Origin: Herbaspirillum aquaticum
Lineage (GTDB): Bacteria; Pseudomonadota; Gammaproteobacteria; Burkholderiales; Burkholderiaceae_D
Assembly (NCBI RefSeq): GCF_002213425.1
Contig: NZ_NJGV01000024.1
Span: forward strand, 45,968 to 109,967
Direction: 5' to 3'
DNA: 64,000 nt
Positions 55,686 to 64,000 of the stretch are shown one piece after another. Positions within the stretch are counted from its first letter, which is position 1. Every line of letters begins with the position of its first letter. Under the pieces are notes generated by a model. The model saw nothing but the letters and a program-made list of their open reading frames with translations. It was not told where the DNA came from and searched no databases. The translations under genes and the position numbers were made by a program.

Positions 55686-56609
55686 TCACTCACCAGGCAA
55701 CATGCTGCTCACTGATTGCCTATGAATGCAGAGGGCGCGCTCAAAAGCGTCAATAACTTTCTTTCTAGGCGGGCCGATATCAAGATCCGGCCCGATCAAT
55801 GGATCAATTGCAATCGCTATATCCAAGCCGCGCGTTCCTCGAAGCACCCCGCACATAACGCGAATTTCCTCAGCTGAAGGCATCAAGTGTGTCTCTGCTT
55901 CGGTTGTATCCTGTGCAACCAGATGCAGAACACTTGCCCATTGGGAAAATGCATAATCATCTAAATAAAACCTCTGTTCGTTCCACTGGACTTTATTAAA
56001 TACTTCCTCAACGTACAGTTTAAATAGGTCGCTTCCAATCCGTCGGCATTCGAAATGATGGCCGAGCATAAGGAGCACGCGAAGAGTGCTTCGTGCAAAC
56101 TCTGATGCTTGTTCGAAGTGGCCATTTTCTAGACTCAAAAATACTAATATCGTCAGGCAAGCAAGGACATCTATGCTGGCTCTATGCTCAATTTTCTCCA
56201 GCACTTGGGGCCAGTCATGATTGCGAATCTTATCTCGGCCATCGAACACCAATATTTGCAGTTCTGGTTCAAGTTGCCGCAGCCACTTTATTGAATTTAT
56301 TGAGCGTTGGCTGCTTGGGCGCAGAACTTCCCACCATATATGGTGTATCTCCCAACTTGAGCCGGGAACCAACAAATCCACTCGAGCTACGAGTGCCGGC
56401 TTCGGTGTGTGGTCACCCTTCTTATAGGTTACCCAGGTGGACCGATTAAATAGGATCCCGTCTTTATTCCTTCCGAAACCGTCCGTGACGAACAGTCGCT
56501 CAAGCGCATAGGCACTAGTTAGGCCGGTCGCTTGGCGAACACCTTCGTACCAATAAATCCGCCTTATCCTCTCAACAGGGTCGGCTTTGGACGCAGAATT
56601 TTTGGTCAT
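55686..56609 (-). CDS. uncharacterised protein of the island
   Basis: A 307-residue protein that I do not recognise. It is soluble in appearance, rich in Arg, Trp and His, and without signal peptide or membrane segments. The N-terminal ~95 residues (RIYWYEGVRQATGLTSAYAL, then a GRNKDGILFNRSTWVTYKKG segment) look like a compact DNA-binding or adaptor module. The remainder is predicted helical. It stands 95 bases upstream of the methyltransferase genes on the same strand and is divergent from the PrtN-like gene. Its AT-richer codons match the restriction genes. A role in the restriction system or the transposon is possible but unproven. Confidence 0.7.
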   Translation of the reverse strand: MTKNSASKADPVERIRRIYWYEGVRQATGLTSAYALERLFVTDGFGRNKDGILFNRSTWVTYKKGDHTPKPALVARVDLLVPGSSWEIHHIWWEVLRPSSQRSINSIKWLRQLEPELQILVFDGRDKIRNHDWPQVLEKIEHRASIDVLACLTILVFLSLENGHFEQASEFARSTLRVLLMLGHHFECRRIGSDLFKLYVEEVFNKVQWNEQRFYLDDYAFSQWASVLHLVAQDTTEAETHLMPSAEEIRVMCGVLRGTRGLDIAIAIDPLIGPDLDIGPPRKKVIDAFERALCIHRQSVSSMLPGE

Positions 56610-56789
56610 GCTGACTTTTGTGACGGATTACTAAAGGTCGCGTTCATTGTGCAAAGCTTAATATTTTCAAAGAGTTAGATTCATAAGTTATCAAAAAATA
56701 GAGTGACATACTACCCTCGGCGTCTATCTAGGCCTTCACCAGCGGAGTTGCTAGTATTTGATGTGACTAATCGTGACAGAGCGAATGAC

Positions 56790-57116
56790 ATGAATCCAAC
56801 GCATATCAATGAGCCGCTGGCGGTCCTTTTGGATAGAGAATTAACAAGTCGGTACGGCCCCATTGTGTCAAACGACAACCTACGGCTGGTGCTTGGATAC
56901 TCGTCGATGGAGGCCTTCCGTCAGGCCGTTTCACGCAAGACAATTCCTATCCCGGTTTTCGAGATCGAAAATAGGCGTGGCAAGTTTGCGCTTGTTAAGG
57001 ATGTTGCCGCATGGCTTGCGGCTCAACGGGAGCGCGCTTTGAGCGACGATATAGCAATCATGAATGCCGCAGAGACGCCGGCGGCCGGTTCCACAATTAA
57101 ATCTGGAGGCGACTGA
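56790..57116 (+). CDS. PrtN/AlpA-like small DNA-binding protein
   Basis: A 108-residue protein. The core from NDNLRLVLGYSSMEAFRQAV through TIPIPVFEIENRRGKFALVK to DVAAWLAAQRE follows the layout of pyocin activator PrtN and related MerR/AlpA-like winged HTH proteins. The start is the ATG at 56790; the frame is open upstream to 56703. It is divergent from the orphan gene and lies between the restriction genes and the transposition genes, followed by a terminator. It is probably a local transcription activator. The family call is tentative. Confidence 0.55.
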   Translation: MNPTHINEPLAVLLDRELTSRYGPIVSNDNLRLVLGYSSMEAFRQAVSRKTIPIPVFEIENRRGKFALVKDVAAWLAAQRERALSDDIAIMNAAETPAAGSTIKSGGD

Positions 57117-57547
57117 TGACATAACCTCAATTCAATCGCGGGTAAAGTTGGGGTGCTAGAACGACCAAAGCCCAAGAGTTGGAGCTCTTGGGCCTTGTAT
57201 TTACTGCTTGGATATTGACTGATCCGGCACTGAGTATGGTCCTTCCCGAATCCACTGTCAACGCCTTGAACTCCTAATGGGCCGTTCAAGTGGGTTCGTA
57301 CGTCCCCTGATATTTCATTTTCTTGCTGGCTCCTTAAATTTGGACGCTTGGCACGATACGCCTATTGCCCCGATGCGTCAGGGCGATACGTATGTGGAAT
57401 CTATCTGGCTGGAGGTCACATGACAAAGCGCAAGTTCATCCATCGGTGGGCGCCAAGAAATAAATGGCAACCTACAAGCCTGTCATGGAGTACTGCTATT
57501 GCGGCAAAAGCTATAGTGAAGCAAGCAAGAGCTGCCTGGAGGCTGGT
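57117..57547. other. region upstream of tnsA, possible transposon end (431 bp)
   Basis: This region has a terminator at 57167-57197, then noncoding sequence in which CGATACG occurs twice (57354-57360 and 57384-57390). A related inverted copy, CGATACATACG, reads on the minus strand at 63545-63555 beyond the last transposon gene. These may be TnsB-binding sites of the two ends. I find no clear TGT...ACA termini or target duplication. Confidence 0.4.
57167..57197 (+). terminator. terminator after the PrtN-like gene
   Basis: A perfect 9-base stem GCCCAAGAG/CTCTTGGGC with a 6-base loop, flanked by AAA and CTTGT. Confidence 0.7.
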
Positions 57548-58318
57548 ATGAAAAGCGTACCATCCTATGGCACTCGTAGTCGTCGAAATGCGGCGAATGT
57601 TGGAGTCCGGTTCACCGCTCGGACATACGGTAAAGCTCGCATCGGCACCTATGCAGAAAAAGCCGATGGCCACATTACCGTCGAATCCGACGCAGAACGA
57701 CTGGTTGCACACATACTCAGCATCGACCCGCGTGTGCGCGCATTTAAGCAACAACCGTTCACCGTTGACCTGGTCAGCGAACGGCTGCTGTTCACGCGCG
57801 AAGAAGTATATGAGGCACGTAGAATGCGTGGATGCCGCACCGGAGAGATGGAGTACACACCAGATTTTTCTGTGGTTCAGACCGATGGTCTGCTTTGTGC
57901 GTACGAAGTCAAAATTCAGGGCTACGAGGGTGACGACCAGTACTGGATGAAACTCGAGCGTGCTCGGAAAATCATGGAGGCGTACTGCTATCCGCTATCT
58001 ACGGTGATTGTACCTGCGGACGAACGGCATCCAGTCATCGTCAACGCTCAACTGCTAAAACCAGCGTTAGCGCGAGCCCATACATATCTGACGCCGGACA
58101 TCATCGAGCGAGTCGAGCGCTATTGCGAATCCGGCCCGGTGCTTCAACACGCACTGTGCACCAGCCTCCAGATTCCGACGGCGCTGATCCCGCCACTGCT
58201 TGTTACTGGGGTGCTGCAGGCAGACTTGGCACGCCACCATATTTTTGCAGCACTGGAGCTGTCGGCCGGATATGGCGATCTGAGTCACCTTTGCTTGATA
58301 GAGGAGCTGCGGCCATGA
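57548..58318 (+). CDS. tnsA: Tn7-like transposase subunit TnsA (endonuclease)
   Basis: A 256-residue TnsA. It is a FokI/PD-(D/E)xK-type nuclease that cuts the 5' strands at the element ends, so transposition is cut-and-paste. Catalytic residues are visible as Glu50 in ESDAERLVAHI, Asp106 in YTPDFSVV and Glu120/Lys122 in AYEVKIQG. A helical C-terminal domain follows for contact with TnsC. The start is the ATG at 57548 with GGAGG five bases upstream; another ATG at 57464 would add 28 residues. The stop overlaps tnsB by 4 bases (ATGA). Confidence 0.88.
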   Translation: MKSVPSYGTRSRRNAANVGVRFTARTYGKARIGTYAEKADGHITVESDAERLVAHILSIDPRVRAFKQQPFTVDLVSERLLFTREEVYEARRMRGCRTGEMEYTPDFSVVQTDGLLCAYEVKIQGYEGDDQYWMKLERARKIMEAYCYPLSTVIVPADERHPVIVNAQLLKPALARAHTYLTPDIIERVERYCESGPVLQHALCTSLQIPTALIPPLLVTGVLQADLARHHIFAALELSAGYGDLSHLCLIEELRP

Positions 58319-60345
58319 TGTCCGACCTGCGCATTGGTGACAGACTGACGTTGCCTGGCAATCCGGATAGCTACTTGGAGGTACTGGACGCTCGTATCCA
58401 TGCCGGCACCATTCATATTTTCGATGCAAATAAACGTGAGGCCCGCTATGTCGACGAATCCGGCATTCGGGACCGAATCGCAACTGGATGCCTAATACTG
58501 CGTCGAAAGGGGCTACCTCGCGTTGGGATCGCCGCCCAGTACGATAATCCGAAACTTCATGCCCAGGTTAGATTGCTCCAGGATGCACTTCGGCGTATCG
58601 ATGCTATCTGCTCGAAATGGAAACTATCGTTTAATGCAGCGATTTCCCATGCTCGTGAAGCCTACGAGAAAGAAAACGCAGACAAACTAATTTCCTGCAG
58701 ATTTCCATCCCGTCCGACCCTGTTCCGAGCGCATAAGAACCAACTACTCGGCCTGCCGGTTCTTAAAGGAGACAAAAATAAGGGCAATCGAACGGCTAGG
58801 TACTCGATTGAGCTTATCGAATTTGTCCAAGGTGTAATTCAGAATGAGTTTCTTGTCACGGAGTCCAAGTGGACAGTTCTGGATCTGACCAACTACGTCA
58901 ACCGTGAAGCTCGGCGTCGCGGACTACATGTTGCCCAATGCTCTATAAGCCGAAAATTCATAGCTACCGCTATAGAAGAGCTGACCGCAGATGCTGAATA
59001 TGATCGGATGGATCCACTGAACCGGGTCGCTGGAAAGTCTTTCGCTAAAAGGCGCATTCGGGCGGCGTTTCCTTTCGCTCGAATTGAACAGGATGCATTG
59101 CATCTACCATTCGTAGTACGCACTCCCCATGGCGTCGCTCGAACAATCTATTTGATATTGGCAATAGATGTCTGCACTGGGTATCCAGTGGGATGGCGTC
59201 TTGTGATTGGCGCCCCTCGGGAAATAGACTCGCTGTTATGCATTGAGATGTATTTGACCCCGGCCAAGGTGGCCCGCTTCAAGGAGCTGGGTATCGCACA
59301 TGCACTGAATATATATGGTACGCCTAGCCAAGTCATTTTTGATAATGGTCCGGAGACTAAGGGCGGCCGAATCGTTCGCTTGGAATTGTTGGAGATAGAC
59401 GTCAAGCATTGCAAGGCGAAGGAAGCGCAAGGTAAGCCATTCATTGAGCGTCTGAACAGGTCGCTTAAGGACGCGTTACAGCTTCTACCTGGGTGTACAC
59501 GTTTCGAAGGAAAGGACGGTAGGCGTGATCCGGAGGCCTTAGGCGATGACTTGATGACTATGGACGAGCTTGAGAAGTGGATTGTCCGATGGCTTTACGA
59601 GAGTTGGATCAATTCTCCGCTCGACCGTCTGCGCTGGGATGAACTTCTTGTCGAATCAGTCAAAGGAAAAACGCCGCTTGAGCGGTTGAATTACCTGACG
59701 GAAGACAGGGGAATTCCTATCACCATGCCGCCGTCTCGGCAGCAATGGCTTACAGCGCTCTTCGAGCATAAAAATTGCACGCTGAGTGCCAAGACTGGCA
59801 TCACGATTGCACATGGGTTTCGTTACAAGGGGGACCCAATCTCATATCTGTTGGCCAAATACGGTGACCGCGCGTCGCTCCACGTGGTTTATAACCCCGA
59901 CGATTTTCGCCAGGTATATGTGTATGAGGACGATGACCTGCCGCTTATCACGCTAACGCACGAACATGTCCGGCCAGAAACACCTGCATGGACGTTTGCG
60001 GAAGCTAAGGAACGATTTGATTCGGGCTTGGATGACTGGGATGTTCCAGATGCGAAGGGGAAATTCCAGCGAGAACTTGACGAAGCAGTTACCGGAAATA
60101 GAAAAGAACGGAAAGCCAAATCGCGCGGCAAACGTGAAGAAAATAAGGAAACGGTCCGCCGAGCCAAAGAATGCTCGGCCATCCAGCGAACGATGGATCG
60201 GCCGCTTTCACCGACTGCCCCGTTTGGCCCTTTACCTTCGGCTAAACAATCATTACCCGCTGAAGAAATTCAGGAGCCCGTCTCGTACGACGATGCACCG
60301 CTGATGACCATTGTGAACAGAACGACAGGAGAAAAACTACTGTGA
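58315..60345 (+). CDS. tnsB: Tn7-like transposase subunit TnsB (DDE recombinase)
   Basis: A 676-residue DDE transposase that binds the element ends and joins 3' ends to the target. N-terminal HTH regions precede the catalytic core: Asp285 in LILAIDVCTGYP, Asp343 in VIFDNGPETKGG and Glu378 in KPFIERLNRSLKD, a D-D(34)E spacing normal for TnsB/TniA. The C-terminal tail is charged (KERKAKSRGKREENKE) and ends in a segment that may contact TnsC. The length is close to Tn7 TnsB (702). Both ends overlap neighbouring genes by 4 bases. Confidence 0.92.
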   Translation: MMSDLRIGDRLTLPGNPDSYLEVLDARIHAGTIHIFDANKREARYVDESGIRDRIATGCLILRRKGLPRVGIAAQYDNPKLHAQVRLLQDALRRIDAICSKWKLSFNAAISHAREAYEKENADKLISCRFPSRPTLFRAHKNQLLGLPVLKGDKNKGNRTARYSIELIEFVQGVIQNEFLVTESKWTVLDLTNYVNREARRRGLHVAQCSISRKFIATAIEELTADAEYDRMDPLNRVAGKSFAKRRIRAAFPFARIEQDALHLPFVVRTPHGVARTIYLILAIDVCTGYPVGWRLVIGAPREIDSLLCIEMYLTPAKVARFKELGIAHALNIYGTPSQVIFDNGPETKGGRIVRLELLEIDVKHCKAKEAQGKPFIERLNRSLKDALQLLPGCTRFEGKDGRRDPEALGDDLMTMDELEKWIVRWLYESWINSPLDRLRWDELLVESVKGKTPLERLNYLTEDRGIPITMPPSRQQWLTALFEHKNCTLSAKTGITIAHGFRYKGDPISYLLAKYGDRASLHVVYNPDDFRQVYVYEDDDLPLITLTHEHVRPETPAWTFAEAKERFDSGLDDWDVPDAKGKFQRELDEAVTGNRKERKAKSRGKREENKETVRRAKECSAIQRTMDRPLSPTAPFGPLPSAKQSLPAEEIQEPVSYDDAPLMTIVNRTTGEKLL

Positions 60346-61328
60346 CGCCAGCTCAAAAATTGCGTCGGGATATCGAGACTTGTGAGCTTCCTCACCCGTT
60401 TTTTATGGAGCATTTACGTGTACTTAAACAACGCATCGATGACGCTCTCGCTGATTTAGCTCCAAAAATTATGCGGGTACCCGGACCTAGTGGAGTGGGT
60501 AAATCTTCCCTCATTGCCACACTCGCGCGCGACTACCGTGAAACCCGCAACGACGGTCGCCGCCGCGTGCCCGTATTGGTGGTGGAAGTGCCTCAATCGG
60601 CAACAGCAAAATTGCTCCCGAAAAGCGTACTGCGTGCATTGGGAATTGAAGTTTCTGGCCGGATGACAGCCGGAGCCATGTTCGATTTGATGGTGACGCA
60701 GCTGCGCCTAGCCGGCACACGAGTAGTAGTTTTTGATGAAATATCTCACCTCGTTGATGAAGGGTCGCGGGTGCCACCGCGTGCCTCCAGTGACTGGCTT
60801 AAGACTCTGACTGATAAACTCAACATGACATTGATTCTGTTTGGAATTCCTAGACTAGAGAGATTATTTTCCGCCAATGAACAGTTGCGCCGTCGCGCTT
60901 GTCCTGCGCGTAGCTTCCTGCCATACGATGCTAGCGACAGTCAGCAGATGACGGCGTACTTTTCATGCGTGGTGAATTATGCGCGCTTGTTTGCTGCGGC
61001 TGGCTACCCCATTGACGTACTTCCACGAGTGTTGACGCAGCAAACCTATCTCCTTACCGGTGGCCTGATCGGGGTGCTTGCTGACTTCATGCGTGAATTG
61101 GCAAGCTCATTGGCGGCTGAAGCGCCGCGCGCCATCACATATGCAGACTGTCAAAAAGCAGTTGAGTACGTTAGCCATGCAGGATCACCGCACAAGTTAG
61201 CTTTCGAAGATGCGGATAGCGAAGAAGTGGATGTGGCACCGATCATATTGAGGCAGGCTTACGTCCATGTTCTGACCAGTAATACTGCATCGGTGCCGAT
61301 TCGTAAAAAGACAAGAGAAAAATCATGA
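60342..61328 (+). CDS. tnsC: Tn7-like transposition regulator TnsC (AAA+ ATPase)
   Basis: A 328-residue AAA+ ATPase that links target selectors to the transposase. Walker A is GPSGVGKSS (48-56) and Walker B is VVVFDEISHL (Asp132, Glu133). It is much shorter than Tn7 TnsC (555) and more like TniB or the TnsC of CRISPR-associated Tn7-like elements. The start is GTG overlapping the tnsB stop (GTGA). The stop overlaps tniQ (ATGA). Confidence 0.9.
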   Translation: MTPAQKLRRDIETCELPHPFFMEHLRVLKQRIDDALADLAPKIMRVPGPSGVGKSSLIATLARDYRETRNDGRRRVPVLVVEVPQSATAKLLPKSVLRALGIEVSGRMTAGAMFDLMVTQLRLAGTRVVVFDEISHLVDEGSRVPPRASSDWLKTLTDKLNMTLILFGIPRLERLFSANEQLRRRACPARSFLPYDASDSQQMTAYFSCVVNYARLFAAAGYPIDVLPRVLTQQTYLLTGGLIGVLADFMRELASSLAAEAPRAITYADCQKAVEYVSHAGSPHKLAFEDADSEEVDVAPIILRQAYVHVLTSNTASVPIRKKTREKS

Positions 61329-63166
61329 GCCTTATCGTCACTTATGCATCTCGAGATGATGAATCTGGAATGGGGTACTATCGCCGGCTTTCAGATGATA
61401 ATGAGCTGTCCGGCTGGCGTAATCTCGCCGACACAGCCTGCGTCGAGCGTAGTCGTGAGGCATTGCTCACGCGGACGAAGGATGTTGCCCTAAATCTTGG
61501 TCTGGAGCCTGATTGGGCAGAATCCGCTAGACAAAAAGAAGAGTGCTGCCGCAATTGGGGCCATCTACACCGTACAAGATATGATGCAGTGTGTCCGGTT
61601 TGCTTAGCTGAATCGCCTTACCTTCGACATCAGTGGGAACATACATATGTCACGGCCTGTCCGCAACACCACGTGCAATTGGTCGATCAATGCGACGCCT
61701 GTGGACATTACCTTTCTCCAGAGCGGCTCCACATCGGATTCTGCGCGTGTGGACACGATCTTAAAAATTTACCGCGGTTGCTGGCGACCCAGGCACAACA
61801 TTGGCTGTCGCTGCTAATCTCGAGTAACGGCCGACAACAGCCGGGCAGTACTAAGCTATTTGTGAACGACCTGGATGTTAATGTTCTGGTGAAGGTGATT
61901 CGAACGCTTTGCATACATATAGATCCCAACCGACCCAAATTGCCGCGTCGTGCCGCCTTGCCAAAATCCATCGCCGAAGCGGTCGAATTTCTTGCACCAC
62001 TTGAAGCGCTATGTGCTGACTGGCCAACGGGCTTTCGGATGCATGTTGAGCAGCGGATAGTCGCTGGACGGAAGGATGCGCGCACGCTGAACACGTTACT
62101 GGGAGATTGGTATATCAGCCTACGAAAGTTATGCCAGAGCTCAGCATTCGAACCGCTCTTACAGGTCATCATTGATGTGGCGTCCGAAAAATCCGATTGC
62201 CTACTTGGTTTGGACTCCGCCAAGGCCATCGCCAAAGATACGACCGGATACATGCGGGCACCAGATGCAGCAAAGGCCATGGGTATCAGCGTTTCACGTC
62301 TCCATGAGTCGATTCAGCTTGGTGAATGCGAGCACCGGACGCGTCGTACAGGTACCCGCGGCCAGGTGTATGAGATTCCATGTGCTGAGGTGGAGCGGAT
62401 CCTTCTGCGACGTGCCGGATGGATTTCCGACAACGTGGCCTGCGAATTGGCAGGTGTTATGCCTGCGGTGCTTGACCGAATGAAAGCTGCTGGAGTTATC
62501 CGCTCAGACGTTCGTTGGCGCGAAAATCTCATGAAAGCTGGTCCGGTCGAGCGCCAGTCTATAGATGACTTGTTCTTGCGGATAAGCCGGCAAGCAGAGC
62601 TTACCGGCATGACCGACGACACTAAGATTTCATGGGCGCAACTCACCTCTCGTCATATGGGTGACAAAAGAGCGATCGAGTCTCTGATGACAGCAATTGC
62701 AAATGGTGACGTGAAAGCCATCGCGCATGCTCGTATACTCGGTAATATGGCTTTTAGGCGTACCGACGTGTTGGAATATTTTGGTACGCCATTACTCGAA
62801 GCCGGCATGTCTATTCAGCAGCTTGCAAGGACAACCGGCTGGAAATGGGAGTCTATTGATCACCGGGTGAATGAAGGTCTGCTGGCATCCGAAACTATTG
62901 AACGCCGTGGCCAATCGTGCCGAGTTATATTGCCACATCAGTTGCTAGCGTTTCGCCAGTTGTATGTGCCATTGGCTGATCTGGCCCATTCTATGGGTAC
63001 GAAAGCGTCTGCACTCTCGCGCTTGTTGCCCAATATCGAGCTGGTCGGAGCGAAGCGGCTTCCTGATGGTGCCATGCGGGGCGGGCTAATTCGACTTGCT
63101 GATCTCGGCCGGCTGGCTGTCATCGGGGCTCGGGCGGGGCACGACTTTTTTGTGTCGGCGGCGTAA
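61325..63166 (+). CDS. tniQ: target-selection protein TniQ/TnsD
   Basis: A 613-residue TniQ-family protein. The N-terminal domain has the zinc-ribbon pattern AVCPVCLAESPYLRHQWEHT, TACPQHHVQLVDQCDACG and IGFCACGHDLKN. The long C-terminal part contains repeated HTH-like segments (ARTTGWKWESIDHRVNEGLL, PDAAKAMGISVSRLHESIQ) that would read a specific attachment sequence. The length resembles TnsD (508) rather than the short CRISPR-linked TniQ, so the element should use a fixed attachment site. No Cascade genes are nearby. The attachment site was not identified. Confidence 0.88.
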   Translation: MSLIVTYASRDDESGMGYYRRLSDDNELSGWRNLADTACVERSREALLTRTKDVALNLGLEPDWAESARQKEECCRNWGHLHRTRYDAVCPVCLAESPYLRHQWEHTYVTACPQHHVQLVDQCDACGHYLSPERLHIGFCACGHDLKNLPRLLATQAQHWLSLLISSNGRQQPGSTKLFVNDLDVNVLVKVIRTLCIHIDPNRPKLPRRAALPKSIAEAVEFLAPLEALCADWPTGFRMHVEQRIVAGRKDARTLNTLLGDWYISLRKLCQSSAFEPLLQVIIDVASEKSDCLLGLDSAKAIAKDTTGYMRAPDAAKAMGISVSRLHESIQLGECEHRTRRTGTRGQVYEIPCAEVERILLRRAGWISDNVACELAGVMPAVLDRMKAAGVIRSDVRWRENLMKAGPVERQSIDDLFLRISRQAELTGMTDDTKISWAQLTSRHMGDKRAIESLMTAIANGDVKAIAHARILGNMAFRRTDVLEYFGTPLLEAGMSIQQLARTTGWKWESIDHRVNEGLLASETIERRGQSCRVILPHQLLAFRQLYVPLADLAHSMGTKASALSRLLPNIELVGAKRLPDGAMRGGLIRLADLGRLAVIGARAGHDFFVSAA

Positions 63167-63201
63167 CTCCCTGGCAGGTCTGGTAACACTAAGGGGATAA
63201 A

Positions 63202-63441
63202 GTGAGCAGTCAAAACGACGATCAGAGCCGCACGGGAGAAGACGATCTATGGATTGAGCTGGAAAGGCTGATTGAGCATGATGATGGGGCAGCAGCGCGA
63301 TCACATCTAGAGGCTGGCCGCTGGATTACATATCGGGATAGAAATTATCCTGGCTTCATAGTGCGCGAATGGCCCAACGGCAAGCGCGAATTGATACAGG
63401 GAGACCGGCACGGGAATATCATTGTGCTTCGTACTCTTTGA
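63202..63441 (+). CDS. small protein downstream of tniQ
   Basis: A 79-residue acidic-then-basic protein of unknown function (GTG start). It has a helical N-terminus with LWIELERLIEHDDGAAARSH and a beta-like second half WITYRDRNYPGFIVREWPNG. It begins 36 bases after tniQ on the same strand, so it may be the last gene of the transposition operon. No family is recognised. Confidence 0.6.
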   Translation: MSSQNDDQSRTGEDDLWIELERLIEHDDGAAARSHLEAGRWITYRDRNYPGFIVREWPNGKRELIQGDRHGNIIVLRTL

Positions 63442-63770
63442 GAGCGGACTTTGTTATAACGCCTTCCAATGCGTGATAAACTGAAAAAAACAGGCTGCAA
63501 ATTCCGGCAAGCATCCATTAAAGATAATGCATTGTTGCAGGTCCGTATGTATCGATTGCACTAACGTGATTTTTAAAAAGCAAGAATTTCTGGTACATTG
63601 ATGAGATTGCCCTTGAGGCCTTAGTTTTACCTATGCCATGTTTGGCATAGAAAAAGCCCAGCTTCTGTTGGGCTTTTTTGCGTCCGATCTAATCTGAACA
63701 CAGACCTTTACGTCACTGATCTGATTGACCACGTTCAATGAAATACATAAATTGAAATTAAGTATTTTAT
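63442..63770. other. region after the transposition operon (329 bp)
   Basis: A terminator lies at 63651-63679. The rest is AT-rich and without genes. It could include the far end of the Tn7-like element (candidate inverted site at 63545-63555), but a boundary cannot be fixed by eye. Confidence 0.45.
63651..63679 (+). terminator. terminator downstream of the transposition operon
   Basis: The stem AAAAAGCCCA/TGGGCTTTTT with an 8-base loop and an extended T-run. It works in both directions. Confidence 0.85.
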
Positions 63771-63965
63771 TTATTGATCAATCGAAACGGTGTTCACAAT
63801 GATTTCGAATTCGGCAAATATCTCTGGCTGCCGCTGCTGAAGGTAGAGCGACACCGCCTTGTTCTCAAGTAGTTTTGCCAGGTATCCCTTTGCTAGTACC
63901 AGATGTATAAAGTGGACCCATCCGTCAAGACAGCGTTTGCCAGAATTTAAGCTGCATCCATGACT
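63771..63965 (-). pseudogene. remnant of a RepB/ParB-type plasmid partition gene (C-terminal end)
   Basis: Read leftward, the last ~48 codons give LVLAKGYLAKLLENKAVSLY and then LQQRQPEIFAEFEIIVNTVS, closely resembling the conserved C-terminus of RepB-family partition proteins (LVLARGY, KLLEN, YLQQRQPEI). The frame is closed upstream by a stop at 63966-63968, and the preceding bases do not continue the protein in this frame. It therefore looks like a decayed or frameshifted gene entering from the right. Too little is visible to exclude an intact gene with an internal error. Confidence 0.55.
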
Positions 63966-64000
63966 TCACTTGCAGCAGAACAGCGCTGCCCTGATCCTGC

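Noticed and set aside
49322..57116. Calling the restriction genes cargo of the Tn7-like element
   Set aside because: In Tn7 the tnsA side is an element end, which would leave these genes outside. Without mapped ends the claim cannot be made.
57348..57551. A 67-codon frame just upstream of tnsA
   Set aside because: It overlaps tnsA in another frame and has an Arg/Lys/Trp-rich sequence without family character. The DNA is more likely part of the element end.
49322..64000. CRISPR array or CRISPR-guided transposition
   Set aside because: No regularly spaced repeats and no Cascade genes are visible, and TniQ is of the long TnsD type.

Overview
The window looks like the replication-origin neighbourhood of a GC-rich betaproteobacterium of the Oxalobacteraceae, most likely Herbaspirillum or a close relative. 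The grounds are the order mnmG-rsmG-(lipocalin)-lysE-parA-parB to the left of dnaA-dnaN-gyrB, the absence of recF between dnaN and gyrB, two perfect parS sites, numerous TTATCCACA DnaA boxes, and core codon use that is strongly G/C-ending. The genus is inferred from gene order and sequence character, not from a search.

Layout, left to right. 0-1.8 kb: the end of a GMC alcohol dehydrogenase and an aldehyde dehydrogenase. 1.9-7.8 kb: lipoate synthesis (lipA, lipB, a ybeD-like gene) and a D-amino-acid transaminase. This stretch is interrupted by a DUF2917 gene, a GcvA-type LysR gene and a phosphoribosyltransferase/SLOG-like gene pair. 7.9-19.1 kb: an SbmA/YddA-type ABC protein, a chemoreceptor, an HD hydrolase, an MsbA-like exporter, a GH3 beta-glucosidase (bglX) and a periplasmic glucan synthesis gene (opgG). 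19.1-25.9 kb: parB, parA, a LysE exporter, a lipocalin, rsmG, mnmG, the parS sites and a TSUP permease. 26-35.7 kb: a catabolic/transport block on the minus strand (mmsA-like dehydrogenase, GMC oxidoreductase, livG, livF, substrate-binding protein, livH, livM), faced by a divergent LysR gene.

35.7-45.2 kb: the origin zone. Two related ~200-bp DnaA-box modules flank a small 2Fe-2S ferredoxin gene. Next come an AsmA protein, a LysR regulator, two tandem modules of small protein plus C-rich RNA, a class II glutamine amidotransferase, and dnaA with more DnaA boxes on both sides. dnaN and gyrB follow. Genes left of this zone run mainly leftward and genes to the right run rightward, as expected around an origin.

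49.3-64 kb: an AT-richer accessory region downstream of the gyrB terminator. It carries a LlaJI-type restriction system: a controller protein, a McrB-like AAA+ GTPase and a LlaJI-family PD-(D/E)xK nuclease. Facing these are two D12-class adenine methyltransferases, the first with its own HTH domain and an operator touching its start codon. Then come an orphan 307-residue gene, a PrtN-like DNA-binding protein and a complete Tn7-like transposition operon (tnsA, tnsB, tnsC, tniQ/tnsD) with 4-base overlaps throughout. The right edge holds a remnant resembling the C-terminus of a RepB/ParB-type partition protein. I could not locate the transposon ends with confidence.
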